Origin: Raffaelea ambrosiae
Lineage: Eukaryota; Ascomycota; Sordariomycetes; Ophiostomatales; Ophiostomataceae
Assembly (NCBI GenBank): GCA_002778195.1
Contig: PCDI01000001.1
Coordinates: forward strand, 1,143,790 to 1,207,789
Direction: 5' to 3'
Length of the DNA: 64,000 nucleotides
The notes under the pieces were generated by a model. The model did not search any database, was not told the DNA's origin, and saw only the letters and a list, made by a program, of their open reading frames with translations. This document shows, piece after piece, positions 21,557 through 33,724 of the stretch; the first letter of the stretch is position 1; each line of letters opens with the position of its first letter. The translations under genes and the position numbers were made by a program.

Positions 21557-22750
21557 ATGCCCGCGCACGACATCGACATCGACGTGCCGCCGCCGCCACA
21601 TGCCCCGCCGCTCCTGTCGCCCCAGGCCCTGCACCAGCTGTGCGCCCAGGGCTACGTCGGCCTCGACCTGCCCCCGCCGCTCGCCGAGCAGTTCGAGGCC
21701 CTCAAGAGCGCGGCCGACCAGTTCTTTGCCCAGCCCCGCCCGACCAAGGACCCTTACAAGCCGGGCGGCCCCCGGGGCCCGCCCACGCCGGCCACCAACA
21801 CCGAGCGCGGCTACACCCGCCTGCCCGGCGAGAAGGAGTTCCTCACCCTCCGCCGCAGCATGACCCATGTGCCCCAGGGGCCCGGCTGTGCGGATGCGGC
21901 GCTGCGGCCCACGGCGATGCGCGTCTGGCACGACACCGCGCACCTGCTGCACCGCATCCTGGCCGACATTGGCGTGTACCTGGGCCTGGCGCCGTGGGCC
22001 TTTGACGCGGCCGTGCACGACAGCCTGGCGCCCGGCCTGTCCAAGGGCCAGTCGCCCCGGGACGACCCGCCGACGCTGCTGCGGCTGTTCCGCTACGAGC
22101 TGGGCGGCGGCGGCGCGGAGCGGCACCGGGATCTGGGCCTGCTGACCATGTGCGTCTGCTGGGGGCCGGGTCTGCAGGTGAAGCCGCCGCCTTTGGGCGG
22201 CGGCGGCGGCAGCTCGAACGGCTCCTCCCTGTCCAGCCGCCCGACGTCGAGCCACCCCGACGAGGGGTGGATCGATGCGCCGCGGGTGACGGTCATGACG
22301 GGCGACACGCTGTATGTGCTGAGCGGTCGCCGCGTGCCGTCGGCGGTGCACCGAGTGGTGGTCGACCCTGCCGAGAGGGAGAAGAAGACGGAGGACGAGG
22401 AAGCGAAGGACGAGGAAGAGTCCGCGCCTCAGTCGGGCCGCCGGAGCATCGTCTTTGCTCTCCGGGCCACCACGGCTGGCGAGCTGGATCTCGAACCGAT
22501 GGGCCTCCCCGGCAGCGTCAACGCCTTGGAGCTGTACAGCGCCATCAAGACGCAGCGCGTCAACATCAACCAGGGCAAGGACACGCGGGAGGCGATGCGG
22601 GCCAAGCTTCGGGGCCAGAGCGGTGGCAGCAGCAACACGACGGGCGTGGACGACGACGGTGGCCAGATGCAAGACGAAGGCGATCAGAAGGAGGAGCGGC
22701 CAGACAAGAAGAAGGAACAGAGTCAGGCTGAGCCGGTGGGGGTGGCATGA
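21557..22750 (+). CDS. 2-oxoglutarate/Fe(II)-dependent dioxygenase (isopenicillin-N-synthase-like)
   Basis: Single exon, 397 aa, from the first in-frame ATG (MPAHDIDIDV). The N-terminal half has the plant/fungal DIOX_N look (LHQLCAQGYVGLDLPPPLAEQF, then ERGYTRLPGEKE). The catalytic jelly roll has the iron ligands His190 and Asp192 in ERHRDLG and His265 in PSAVHRVV, preceded by GDTLYVLSG, and the 2-oxoglutarate-binding Arg-Ser at 296-297 (RRSIVFALRA). A Gly/Ser-rich loop near 215-230 and a charged C-terminal tail of about 60 residues are not part of the fold. Such enzymes hydroxylate or desaturate small molecules. The substrate cannot be read from sequence. It converges on an acyltransferase gene, so a shared tailoring role is possible but unproven. 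Confidence 0.9.
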   Translation: MPAHDIDIDVPPPPHAPPLLSPQALHQLCAQGYVGLDLPPPLAEQFEALKSAADQFFAQPRPTKDPYKPGGPRGPPTPATNTERGYTRLPGEKEFLTLRRSMTHVPQGPGCADAALRPTAMRVWHDTAHLLHRILADIGVYLGLAPWAFDAAVHDSLAPGLSKGQSPRDDPPTLLRLFRYELGGGGAERHRDLGLLTMCVCWGPGLQVKPPPLGGGGGSSNGSSLSSRPTSSHPDEGWIDAPRVTVMTGDTLYVLSGRRVPSAVHRVVVDPAEREKKTEDEEAKDEEESAPQSGRRSIVFALRATTAGELDLEPMGLPGSVNALELYSAIKTQRVNINQGKDTREAMRAKLRGQSGGSSNTTGVDDDGGQMQDEGDQKEERPDKKKEQSQAEPVGVA

Positions 22751-24237
22751 GGGGAAGAGGAGGAGAGGAGGCGAGGTGTACTCTGCCCAAATGGGAAAAA
22801 AGTGATGGGGGGGGGGGGGGGTGGAAAAAAATGACGAAATTGGATGAACAAAAAACAAGATTGTTCAAAAAAAAAGTGTACATATGTAATCTGAATTTTT
22901 TGTAACACCTCTCTCTCTTTTGTGTCTATATATCTACTGCTTCTTTTTACTGCCTTTTCACCGCTACAATTGAGAAAGTGACGAAAGACAAAAAGGTGGT
23001 GAAAATGGATGAAACAAAAAAAAAAAACTGTTCAAAAAAAGAAAAAAAAAGAAAAAAATGCCCATCTTTCTCTCTCTCTCTCTCTCTTTTGTGTGCAATT
23101 CTACCGTTCCTTTGCATTTTGCACTGCCACGAATGAGAATGACGTCAACTATAAAAAGACAGACAAAAAGAGAAAAGGAAACACCGTTGTCAGAGTGACT
23201 GTCAGCCAAGTCAACCGGTGAGCCCGCACACGGGTTGATCCTTGTTCCTGTAACGTTCACAACCGGTGAGGTCTCAACGAACACCATTTCCCTTGCCGCT
23301 TTTCCACTTTCCCCCCCCTTTTTTCCAGCGTGTGCAACCCGCGTCTGTGTTAAAAAAGGCAAAAAAATTGAAAAAAGAACCGCCTGTGTTCTTTTCTTTC
23401 TAATAGCTGATGGCTGTTATTGCTGCTACACCGGTTGCGGGTTTAAATCCGTGTGGGTTTATACCAGGACAGGGATGGGCCATGCATGGTTTCTGTGACC
23501 ATTGGGCATCAAGAGGGGTCACGATACCACCTCTTGAGGAACACTAGCAAATGGACTCGCCATTATTTTTAGAATGGTGGCGAATTGTTAGGCGTTGATA
23601 CCATTTAGGAGAATAAAAAATATAGGATTTTTTCCACATGAATTTCCCCGAATCTTCGCTGGCAGTTTTGTTATGCATAGAGCCAAGAAGGAGCAGGGGA
23701 AGGGGGAGGGGGAAAAAAAAGAGCCCATGGGGAAATGCGAAAACGAGCCACTGCGAGTCAATGAAAATGAGGGTGAAGAGTAGAATTGGACGAGAGCTGG
23801 AATGAGCGGAAAGAGTAAATAAAAAAAAAAGAACAGAACAACAGGAAGTACTAGAACCAGACCAAGATGTGGTATCCATTTGCCCTCGAAGATGCATTTG
23901 CACAAGTACAGAAAGACAAAAGACAGCCCCCCCCCCTAAAAAAAAAAAGAGAAAAGAAACGAAAAATGCATACAGAAATCAACGATGGAATCTGCAAAGA
24001 AACCACCAACAGAATCAACAGAATTAACAAAATCAACAAAATCAACGGGAACCCCTAAAAACAACAGCAGTTCGAGATCATAGAAGAGACGTAAAACTAA
24101 TACAACATGTCCACCACAGCATACTCCTATCCACGGCTGTATTCCGCAGAAATTACCAGAGAAAATCCTCAGTGTCACCATCGGCCGCTATACGTAGTTA
24201 TCTTTCTCTGCCCAGACACACAGCCTCACACTCTCCC
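22751..24237. other. convergent intergenic region, no gene seen
   Basis: Holds the 3' ends of the oxygenase and the acyltransferase. It is rich in homopolymers (G run near 22807, A runs near 22867 and 23015) and has a CT dinucleotide run at 23069-23088. Purine-rich AACAAAATC-like repeats occur near 24000-24050. Confidence 0.6.
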
Positions 24238-25860
24238 TCACCCAATGACATGGTCCACCCACTCCATCCACTCGCGGTCCTCACACAAAAGATCCATCGA
24301 CGTTTTCGGCAGTGTCACCAGCAGCTCGTGCACCTTGGACGTGGACCGCGCCGGCAGAATCAAGGCACCGCTCATGTTCCAAGCGTCCTGCAGGCGCCGC
24401 ATCATCTCAGGGGCCGTAGGTGTCCAGCTCACCCCACATTCTTCTGCTGCTCCTCCTTCTCCGGGAGTCTTTTTCTCGCCCACCCCCGGAATCGACCACT
24501 CCGTGTCGGCGCCAAAGTACCGCCACGTATTGAAGCCCAGGTCTTGCGGAGTGCGCGGATCAAACCGCAGCCCGATCAGCCGCGGATCCGCAATCGTGTT
24601 AAAAAACTCGGTTCGGTCGCGTACGAAGGCGTCGTCCACACCGTTGATGGTCTGCTCGATGCGTGCCACAAGCTCGGCCAGCCGGGCCATGTCGCTGGCG
24701 GCTTCAGCTACCAATCCGTTCGTTGGCAGGCGTGTCGTCGCCACCGCCGTCGCGTTGCCAAAATAGTCCTTGTTGGCCGCCTGGAAAGCGCGCCGCTTCC
24801 AGTTGACCATGGTCTGCAACAGCGCCAGGTCGTCGACGCCGGGCTCGCGGGGCAAGTACTGGGTCGGGTCGCGCTGCCGGGTGCGGGCCAGGTGTGCCCA
24901 CGTCAAAGCCGCCATGCAGGTGTAGTTGGAGTAGAGAACGGCTGGTTTCTTGATACTGGAGTTGTCGCTCGTACTGTTGTTCTCGTGTTCGTTTTTGCCC
25001 GCTCCTGATTCGCACTTGTCTTCCTCGCCAGCCGCGTCCGCGAGCTTGGCACGAAGTTCCTTTAGGCGCTCGTTGTCGAACACAAAAATTTTCCCAATTT
25101 TCGTGATTTCTTCCATCGGCACGCCCCCCGGTCGCATCCTGGGCATGGTAGGCCCAGTGAACTTATCCAGGACAACGTATTCGGGGATCCGGTCCAGGAG
25201 CTCCTGCTGACTGGCCCCGGTGAAGCTGTTGGGGATGGTCAGTTGTTTGATTGCAGCGTCGTCGATAGCCTTGTGGCAGGTTTGCCCCGCAAAGCCTTCG
25301 ATAAAGATGCGCAGACAGTCACCGTCCGCAATAGCATGATTAAAGAAGATGCCCAGGAAGAGCCCGCCGGGAATAACAAAGGCCTTCACCATAGCCACTG
25401 GCACACCCGGCTTGTCTTCAGCCATCTCGCAAGGCTGAGCAAACTGTGGATGAACAAATGCCCCAGGCGGGAACTCAGCATCTCTCAGATCCGCGTATGA
25501 TCGGTACGGGAAAGTCGATGAAATGTCGACAACAGAGAAGGGAATAGTGGGTTTCGAGCCCCCCTGGATGGCTTTGGTGCGCAGATGAACGATGCCGCCG
25601 GCGTGTGTCTCCAGCCTACCCGCAAAATCAGGCCGCTGCAAGGCCAGGCGTGCAAGGGAGGCTTCCAGATGCTTTTTGGTGTCAGGAAGAGCCGCATTAT
25701 CAAAGGGGAAGCAAAGCGTCATCCGCATGAAGCCCCTCATAGAGGCCTGGTCCCATGCGGAGAGCCGAGTGATCGTGTCGGGCTCCAGAGTCATCTTGCT
25801 GTTGGAAAGAGGCGAGGCTGCGTCCTGGTTGACGATAGGGTTGGGTTCAGCAGAGCCCAT
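24238..25860 (-). CDS. BAHD-type acyltransferase (transferase family)
   Basis: Single exon, 540 aa from the ATG at 25860 (MGSAEPNPIV). The catalytic motif HxxxD is present as HAIAD (residues 175-179) in GIFFNHAIADGDC. The N-terminal part (RLSAWDQASMRGFMRMTLCFPF) and the segment YSNYTCMAALTWAHLART match the two-lobed CoA-dependent transferase fold. The second conserved block, DFGWG in plants, is replaced by NTWRYFGADTEWSIPG, a form I have seen in fungal members. Fungal relatives include trichothecene O-acetyltransferases; they acylate hydroxyls of secondary metabolites. The frame stays open for 154 codons upstream of this ATG without resembling the family, so the upstream Met codons are not used in this model. 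An acyl-CoA substrate is expected; the acceptor is unknown. Confidence 0.88.
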   Translation of the reverse strand: MGSAEPNPIVNQDAASPLSNSKMTLEPDTITRLSAWDQASMRGFMRMTLCFPFDNAALPDTKKHLEASLARLALQRPDFAGRLETHAGGIVHLRTKAIQGGSKPTIPFSVVDISSTFPYRSYADLRDAEFPPGAFVHPQFAQPCEMAEDKPGVPVAMVKAFVIPGGLFLGIFFNHAIADGDCLRIFIEGFAGQTCHKAIDDAAIKQLTIPNSFTGASQQELLDRIPEYVVLDKFTGPTMPRMRPGGVPMEEITKIGKIFVFDNERLKELRAKLADAAGEEDKCESGAGKNEHENNSTSDNSSIKKPAVLYSNYTCMAALTWAHLARTRQRDPTQYLPREPGVDDLALLQTMVNWKRRAFQAANKDYFGNATAVATTRLPTNGLVAEAASDMARLAELVARIEQTINGVDDAFVRDRTEFFNTIADPRLIGLRFDPRTPQDLGFNTWRYFGADTEWSIPGVGEKKTPGEGGAAEECGVSWTPTAPEMMRRLQDAWNMSGALILPARSTSKVHELLVTLPKTSMDLLCEDREWMEWVDHVIG

Positions 25861-27884
25861 CTTTGATGCAAGGCGCAGGAAAAACTGTTTGACAGGTGCT
25901 GTGAAAGTAGAGGAGATGCCGGTGATGCCAGAGATGGGAGAGAATGGAGAAACGAGAGGAATAGTACAAGGAGCCTCCGGAGGTGGTTGCTGCAAACGAG
26001 TATGGTCGTGGGGGGGTGTACCTCGCCCTCTTGGGAAAGAATGATCGGCTGTCTGCTGGCTCCGCAAAGAAATCTGAGAGAGTTGAAGGGATGGGATGCC
26101 TGATATTGGCCACACAGTGAGGTATGACTCGAAAAATTGGCCCCAGTCGGGGAAGAGCGCTACCAGGCCGCGGCTGGGGTGCTGTTTTGGCCTGTTGGAT
26201 GGGTTGCAAGACAGAGTGTCAGGGCTTTGTACGACGCCTATGGCTACACATTCGGTGGTTGGACCCAGGGACGGCATGGCAGAGAGTATGCGAGAAAGAG
26301 GAGATAAAGGAGCAGTTGTCTTCAAGCTTTTATACAGCGGCCGATTCGACTAATGCTCCTGCCGCAGGAAGAAGGGCCAGGCCCAGGCTCAAAGATGGGC
26401 GAGGGGAGAGAGAGCCGGTGAGATCTCACTGGTCATCGACACCGGGTGAACCATTTCGTAGTCCGGTCTCAAAGCACACTGGGCGGCAACTGAACAGAAT
26501 CCTAACAAGAGCGCCCAAACACATTTGTTCACAAATCCAGTTCGGAAGCGGTGAGCCAGTAGGAACGACTCAGCAGACAGGAGCAGTGACTTCGCCAGCA
26601 ACTGCTTTTGCGGGTAGGTGAACAACCTGGGCTGAAATTGTACTGAAACGGGCGGGCAATGAAGCCACCGAACACCGTAGTAGTTGAGACCGAAACACTT
26701 TCAGGGGCGGTTCCCACGCACAGCGCTTTTTTTTTACGAGTTTTATGACCGAAAAGTGCGTAGAGGGAGGGGGGGTAGGGTTCTCTGTGGGTAGTGACGG
26801 GTGTGCGATTGTGAGCTGTAATATGGGTTGTCGGCAGGCTGGTGTTGGCGAGTGTGTGGGCGAGCTGCAAGATCAGTTCGTACCAGCCGGTACAAAGGTT
26901 GGGGGAACAGACGAGGGAAGCCTCCCGGTTTGTCGGCCACAAAATGATGTGAGACCAGGCGACAACTCAGAGGGTTTCTCAGCCGGTGAAGAGGACCACC
27001 AGAGAAAGAAGCAGCTAGCGCAGGGAGCAGAGTGCGGTTTGCGGTTTGTGATTTGCGGTTTGCGGGTTGCGGTTTTCGGTCAAGTCAGGAGGACAGTGGC
27101 GAAAGGGAGAATGCCGGGGAAGAACAAGACTTTTGGGTCCGGAGGTCTGGTTCTCTCAAAAGACGAACCAGGCACGGGAAGTAGTGTGGGTATCTGAGAA
27201 GGGAGGGCAACCCAAGGTGAGTGCAGACGAGACGAGTTTTGTTATAAACCAACATCCAACCTGCTAGTGCCAACCAAGCTGTACGAGTCTGGAGTTCTCA
27301 CGCAAGCCCGATGTACCCAAGGTCTGTCACGAGATGGCCGTAGGTGTGCAAAGGTGAAAAAAAGGGCAGACTAACAGCTACATACAGCTGCTTCAGCTGG
27401 AATCGGGCTCTTTGCCCAGAATGTCCCCCCCAGAGCAGCCTGCCATTGTCCAATCACAGTGGTGCCGGCTTCGATGGCCGTCATCGAACGGCGGTCAGTG
27501 TCTATGTGACACTGGTGATGCTTGCAGATTTGTCGAGGTGGGTGTCTTCGTTTCCCTTTTTGCTTTTGTTAGTAGGCCCTTTCTTCGGGTCCTCTCGCAC
27601 TTGTACCTTGTCGTCGTACATACACACCCCTACCTGCCCTGTGCTATTCCTTTTTTTGTTCGCTAGCCCACCACTTGGTCTTGTCAGTCTAGCGAGAACA
27701 GGGTGTGTGCGAACTCTGCGGGTGTGCGTTGTTTGCCGATTCGCCCCGCCCCTTACCCCTGTCACCTTTAAACTAGCACCTGCGATGTGCCCTCCTGATG
27801 GACCACCTCTCTGGGAAGGTGGGAGAGCAGAGACCAGGGGGATCGAGAGGGCGCGCGGTTGCAGCGATCAATGGAGGATGGCAG

Positions 27885-27908
27885 CACACACACACACACA
27901 CACACACA
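27885..27908. repeat. (CA)12 microsatellite
   Basis: Perfect dinucleotide run in the gene-poor region. Confidence 0.95.
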
Positions 27909-30900
27909 GGCAAGTCGGCCGTCGCGGATACCCCATAGTTTCGTGCCTCACAAGTGCTTCGAAGAGTAAAAACAAGGTGCAGGTCAACCAGGAAGAGAGC
28001 CACGAGGTCCGTCAAAAAGCCAATCGAGAAGCCAGACATCGATGGAGGAGGCAATGTGACCGTCCGAGATTATGCAATCGCCAGTCACAGCGAACGAGTA
28101 GCATGATGTAATTACAACCAGGCGTAACCGTCAAGCTGCGGGACAGAGATGTCGTGGGACCGCCCACGATGCATAGTAGCATGCCGCCCGAGGGTGAAGA
28201 GCAGATGGCGGAAGCGCACGCTGCAATTCTACACTCGGCAAGGGCTGAGATCAGAAGAAAAGTACGTAGGTACGTTGTACTGCACCAAGACACACATAGT
28301 TATGGGACGGAGAGCAGGCGGTGCCGCCGCTGTGCGGATGTAGCGCGAAAACCATGGGAAACCCGAAAAAGCCCAATGTACACAGCTGTGCCGGATGGAA
28401 GCAGACCCAAGAGGGTATGCGAGCGAGCTGAAGGAGGTCGCAGCCGGTGCTCACGCGCGAGGTTGCCGTACCGTCTGTACCTTTTTCTGCGTCTCTGGTT
28501 CAGTCCTGGTCGAGGGCAGCATATGGTCCTCCGCGCCAATCAGCACGATGTGCAGGGACAGGGGGGTGCGGTAGATATTAGATAGTTAGATCGCAGGCGA
28601 GGGGGGGGGCTGTTGGCCACACAGAAGGCCAGCAGAGAAAAAAGTGAAACGCGAGGGCAGACTGTGCTGCGATATGCGACCTGCAGACCTGGCCTTCAAC
28701 TATGCAGGCGAAGAGACGTGCAGCCAACAGGCAGGCCACAGCAGGGAAGAGGAACAAGGCACACGTCACAGGCGACGATGGACGAATGCACCTGCCCGAG
28801 GGCGTTCCTTTGCTTCCCTGGCCGTCTCCGTTTCCATGACTAGTTCCTTACTTGCAGCATGCATTTCGATGCATTTCGTCAGTGGCCGGCCTAGGCTGCA
28901 AGTGGCTAGGGCTGTCCTTGACCACTGGACGCCCACGGACACCCACGCAGACTAACACAGGAAACGGAAGTACTTTGTAGCAAAAGAAAGCAGATGGACA
29001 AAGAACGCATCTGCGTCGGCCGCCAATGGAGTTTAGTTCTAATGTCCTCGCCCAGTCACGAGAAGCGTCTTCTGAGTTCCTGGAAGGTGCAGCCCCGACG
29101 CTACCTGGCTGGATTCGGAGAGTTCTGCCCCCCTTCCGCCAAGCATCAAGAGCCGGGTGGGTGTTCGCCCAGCTGGCGTTGTCGAGGCCAGCCCTCAGTG
29201 GCCGGTTTGCCGAGTTGTACTCGTAGGCCCTCCTCCTTTGCGTCTTCCCTAGCGGGATGCGGAGGGCGGAGCTCCACCGAACGGCGCCATAATTTCTGTC
29301 AATCCCAGCACTAGCTGGGCTGTGATTGCTGATCGCTGCCTAAGTTGACTGGGCCTGAAAGCGGGAGGGCATTGCGCCGGCAGGACCAGCCAGAAGGCCA
29401 ACCAAACGGCCAACCAAGTGACCGGCAAGTTGCGCTGTTTGCATTTTTTTTGGGGGTGCCGGCCGGCAGCAACTGCTTTTTTCTAAAGCTTGGATAGAAA
29501 CGACCACACGAGCATTCAGCTTTGAGGAGCAAGGGCCAACGCGAGAATAGCTGTCGGTGTCTCACGAGCTGTTTCCGAGCTGCTCTTCCTGCACTTCCCA
29601 CTCCCCCCCCACCGTCTCTGCTCGCCTAGAAAGGTGTGTGTGGACCAGACGACGAGAGGTTGGGGAGGTGCTTCCCGACCTGTCCCAATGCCCACCCGTG
29701 AACCACAGCAGCTGCATACTCCGTATGACAATTGTGGCCAGTATGGCAGGACTGTGTGCGTGTCTGATTGTCTGGGTGTCTGTCTGGAAATGTCTGTCCG
29801 CCAGCTCGTCAGTCCTCCAGCTCCTCGGCACATTTCCTGACGCCAAAAAAAAACAAAAAAAAACACAGGTGAATGGGACGCAGCGTTTCTTTCGTTATCC
29901 ACCTTTTATTTCTTCTTCCTTTTTTTTGTCTTTTAGTCCTGGCCAACCAACTGCAGGCGACACGTCACAATTAGCACACCCCCCACCGGGCAAAGCCTTG
30001 TCGAGATGCAGTTGGATATGGCGGCGAACGAGAAAAAGGAAGAAGGGTAAAAATAGGTGGAGCGTGCTTGATTCTTTCAGCCAGATGTTGGTGTTGGAAA
30101 GCAAACCAAAAAAGAAGAAGCCATAAGCCTACGTGGCCCACCGAAGGATTGGACGATGAGTAACGAGACGAACTTGTGCGAGACAAACTGGCCGGATGGG
30201 GGGTCTTACCATACGAAGAAGAAGGAGCAAGTCTCACAGTCGTGTACCCTCCTTCCCAGTGGGACGAAGCACGGGGCCCGAGGAGATTTTGGGAAGGAAC
30301 GAACAGGCCCTTTCATACCCCTTTTGTTGTGCAATGCCAAGGCGGGGGTCGCACGCGCAGGCAACCGATTCCCGAATACGCAGGAGCGAGGGAGAAACCT
30401 GTCCACGGCGGCGCCTTCTTGTTCCTTACGCTGTCTTTGTGCTACGAGTACCAGCACCAGGAACAGAAACTCTTTGTCTGAGACTTTCCCTGCTTTCTTC
30501 TTTCTTCTTCTGTGATTTTCTGACCAACAGCACGCTCCCGAAAGTGACCTGTCCCTTTTCTTACTTTGGAGACTTCCCCACTGCTCTCATTTCTCGCATT
30601 CCCGTGTGGCTCGTCTTCGCTTGTAGCTTCGGCTCATCCCTCGGCGTCGCTTTGGCCTGGCCAATGGTCTGAACAGAAAGCCCCAAACCAGTCTCTCTCT
30701 GTGCTCAGGTACAGCCTAGGAGGAAGCACGAGCCAAGGAAACCCGGCTGCAGGGAAAAGATGCCAGCTCACGATGCTTTTCTGCCTTGCTCGCGAGACGA
30801 ACGAGGCATCACACAGAAGCTTCAAAGAACAACACAGAAGCAGCCGCAAAAAGACAACAAGTACTGTGTACTGGGATGTCTGGCAGCATGGGATGTGACA

Positions 30901-31934
30901 CGTCAACACTCGATATCCTGGTCTTCTTCGAACTAAAGCCTTTGCTGGCACGATGCCCGCAATAACGCTGCCCGCATGGAGACGGCGTCCCTGCGCACAG
31001 GCAGACGGGCAAATTTCGTGCACAATAGACGAAATGAACCGGGCGGGCACGGGACGCACAAGCCCACCCAAATGTGGACAACTCCTCCGGATCGACAATT
31101 AGGAAAGGGGCACAAGCCAGAGCAGGCTTGCAGCGGGAGCCGTTGCGCGAGCCGTTGACACTTTATTTTGTCTTCGCAGCGGATGATGCAGCGATCTCCC
31201 TGCAGAGGAACGAAACACGGGGACTTTGGCATACACACACACAAGGGAGAAAGAAAAAGGGCGTCAGCGGTTCGAGGCGCGGTCCGTGTCTACCAGTTCG
31301 AAGCGGAAGCGGAAGCGTCATCCTTTTCGAATGGTGGTGGTTCGTGCCGATCGCCTCCGTCGGGCTAGCGCAGAGCACCGCTACGTGGCCCGCATCGCAG
31401 GCACGAAGACGTGGCAAGCTCCAGAGGCAGCGTGCAGACGGATGACTTGCTGGCTGGTCCGCCTACTTGTGGCCCAACGACGTCAGGCCAGAGGGCGGAA
31501 TGGAACTTGACAATTGACGAAAGTTCGCGTGCGTTCCCCTCTTTTTCTTATCACTAGTTGCGTCTTATGCTTTGCTCTTGCTCTTTATGTCTTTTATGTC
31601 AGCGGAGGAAGATTAATGCGACGCTCCGGGATCCTGGGCAGGAATCCACTATGAGCATGCTTCCCCGGCCCTTGCCGTTAACCGCGTCATATGCAATCAA
31701 TCCGTCAACAGTTTAGACCCATACCGCAAGCCGTTGGGAAAAGTCAAACTGTAAGTCCCGTGTCTTCTTTCCCGGGCCGACATTCCTCTTGATGCGCTGT
31801 CCAACTCCTGGGAGCCTTGAGGCTTTGGGCGTCGTCAGAAAGCCGGAATGCTGCTGACTGCATGTTTACATATGCACCACCGTCACATCAGATCGTCCCT
31901 GTATCTCGCCCATTGCTACTTTGTACATGCTTGA

Positions 31935-31957
31935 GTGGTGGTGGTGGTGGTGGTGGT
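31935..31957. repeat. (GTG)n microsatellite
   Basis: Seven to eight GTG units, perfect. Confidence 0.92.
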
Positions 31958-32277
31958 TGTGGGCAGGTGTGTGTGGCATCAGAGAAGTGGAAGTGGGCCA
32001 AGCTAAGTGACCGGATGACAGCACGACAACTACCCTGGAAGACGGACATGCCGTGGCACAGACTACAGCTGACCATGAAAGTACCATTACATTATATCGT
32101 TGGCGATACGACGGGGGCAGAGAAGCCATCGCAGAGCTACTGACTGCTCTGAGTGAGCAGGCAAAAATGGTCGGAGGTGGACAGTCCCGATGGTGCCAAA
32201 AAAAAAGGAAAAATGAAGAAGGAAAAAGAAAAGAAAAGAAAAAGGAAAGAAAAAGGAGGGAAGAAGAAAACAAAAAG

Positions 32278-32362
32278 AAAAACAAAACAAAACAAAACAA
32301 AACAAAACAAAACAAAACAAAACAAAACAAATCAGAAAAGAAAAGAAAAGAAAAGAAAAGAA
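32278..32362. repeat. compound (AAAAC)n-(AAAAG)n repeat
   Basis: About ten AAAAC pentamers followed, after a short break, by about five AAAAG pentamers. Directly to the left lies a looser A/G-rich stretch from about 32200. Confidence 0.93.
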
Positions 32363-33298
32363 AGCCAGCGAATGCACAAGCGCAATTGTGCCTGTTGACA
32401 AAGCTAGCGGTCGAATGAACAGCTTCCGTTGTTTTCGGCCCTCGGGGGTCTTTTTATTTTATTTATTTCATTTATTCCCCGTTCCCCTGTTCTTTGCTTC
32501 TTCTTTTCCTTCGCCTGCGTCCAGCCAACAGCAGACAAGACTACGATAAAGCATGCAGGCACTTCCAGCAGCAGACGTCTGCATTAGTGCCGCCTGTCTG
32601 TTCTGCTGCTTTTCGCTTTGCCCTCTCTCCTCTGCTGTTGGATAGGATGGGAGAGGAGGGAGGATGTTGGATTTATCTTACTTCGCCCGCTGTCAATATT
32701 CTATTCGGCGGCTAACGAACGCCGAGAAGCCTGTTTTCGTCCATCTGCAGGAGGCTACTGTATTCAACCATTGGATGCAGAGACCGTGTGCGCTGGGGAG
32801 GCTGTGTCTGATGCGAGGCCCTCACAAAGAAGTGGGAGAAGTCGCAGGAGTCGGACAGAACAGGACGAAAACAACAGACGAACGAGAAATTCGGGCAGAT
32901 GAGGCAACTACGGACAACTCGGGCAAGGCACTAACTCGGACGAGGCGCCTGTACGAGACAGCTAGACCAGGCACCCAAAGCTGGCTAGATGGATGGACAG
33001 TCGCACAGACGCGGCATGGGGGGGGAGGGGGGAAGGGGGGGCTTGCTCGTGATGAGAAAATAAGAACAATGTCTGGCTGATCGGTGATCAATCACACCGG
33101 CATCTTTGCATCGCTCGTTCTGCAAGATTCCGCGTTCTGTTGCTCTCGTACGTTGGTTCGGCATTCGACTGCGTTATGTACGTATGTTTGGCTGCCTGTA
33201 TGTGCATGCACGAGCAAAAAAAAAAAAAAAACGCCTGCCAGCTGCTTGGCAGCCGCCTGGAGAAAGGCGGTTGAACGGTCGCGGCTATGGCCAAATTC

Positions 33299-33334
33299 GA
33301 GGGTCGCTTTGAGGGTCGCTTTGAGGGCCGCTTT
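33299..33334. repeat. 12-bp tandem repeat, three copies
   Basis: Unit GAGGGTCGCTTT twice, then GAGGGCCGCTTT with one substitution. Confidence 0.93.
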
Positions 33335-33690
33335 CTGGTCGCATCTGCACATCGCTAGAGCGTGTAGAAACAGGCCCTCTTGGGTGGCCCTTGGTCGCCT
33401 TTTGGTGGCCTCCGGCACAAGTCCCGGATTCTCGGTCATCATGCATCATAAACTCGTATTTGGGTCTTTTCGGCCTGTCACCGAAGGAAGAGGAAGAGAA
33501 AAGGGGGAAACATGATTCCCATCACCGAGAATAAGAGGCAGCCAGGAAGAGGAGCCCTGGACCATCTTGTCCGCGATCCCCTCACCCCCCTCTCCATCTC
33601 ACCGGATCTATCCCAAAAATAATCGCGCATAACCCCATGCATGCTTACGCCTGTTCTCGGCCATCCACGGCCTAGCACGCAGGCACGCAC

Positions 33691-33724
33691 ACTCGCACTT
33701 ACACTCGCACTTACACTCGCACTT
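33691..33724. repeat. 12-bp tandem repeat, nearly three copies
   Basis: Unit ACTCGCACTTAC twice and a third copy cut to 10 bp, just downstream of the beta-glucosidase stop. Confidence 0.93.

Noticed and set aside
21530..22858. 442-codon minus-strand frame
   Set aside because: Shadow of the 2-oxoglutarate oxygenase, whose iron ligands are intact on the plus strand.
27344..28111. 255-codon plus-strand frame with a hydrophobic stretch
   Set aside because: Includes a poly-Thr-His run from a CA microsatellite, no family resemblance and no supporting splice signals.
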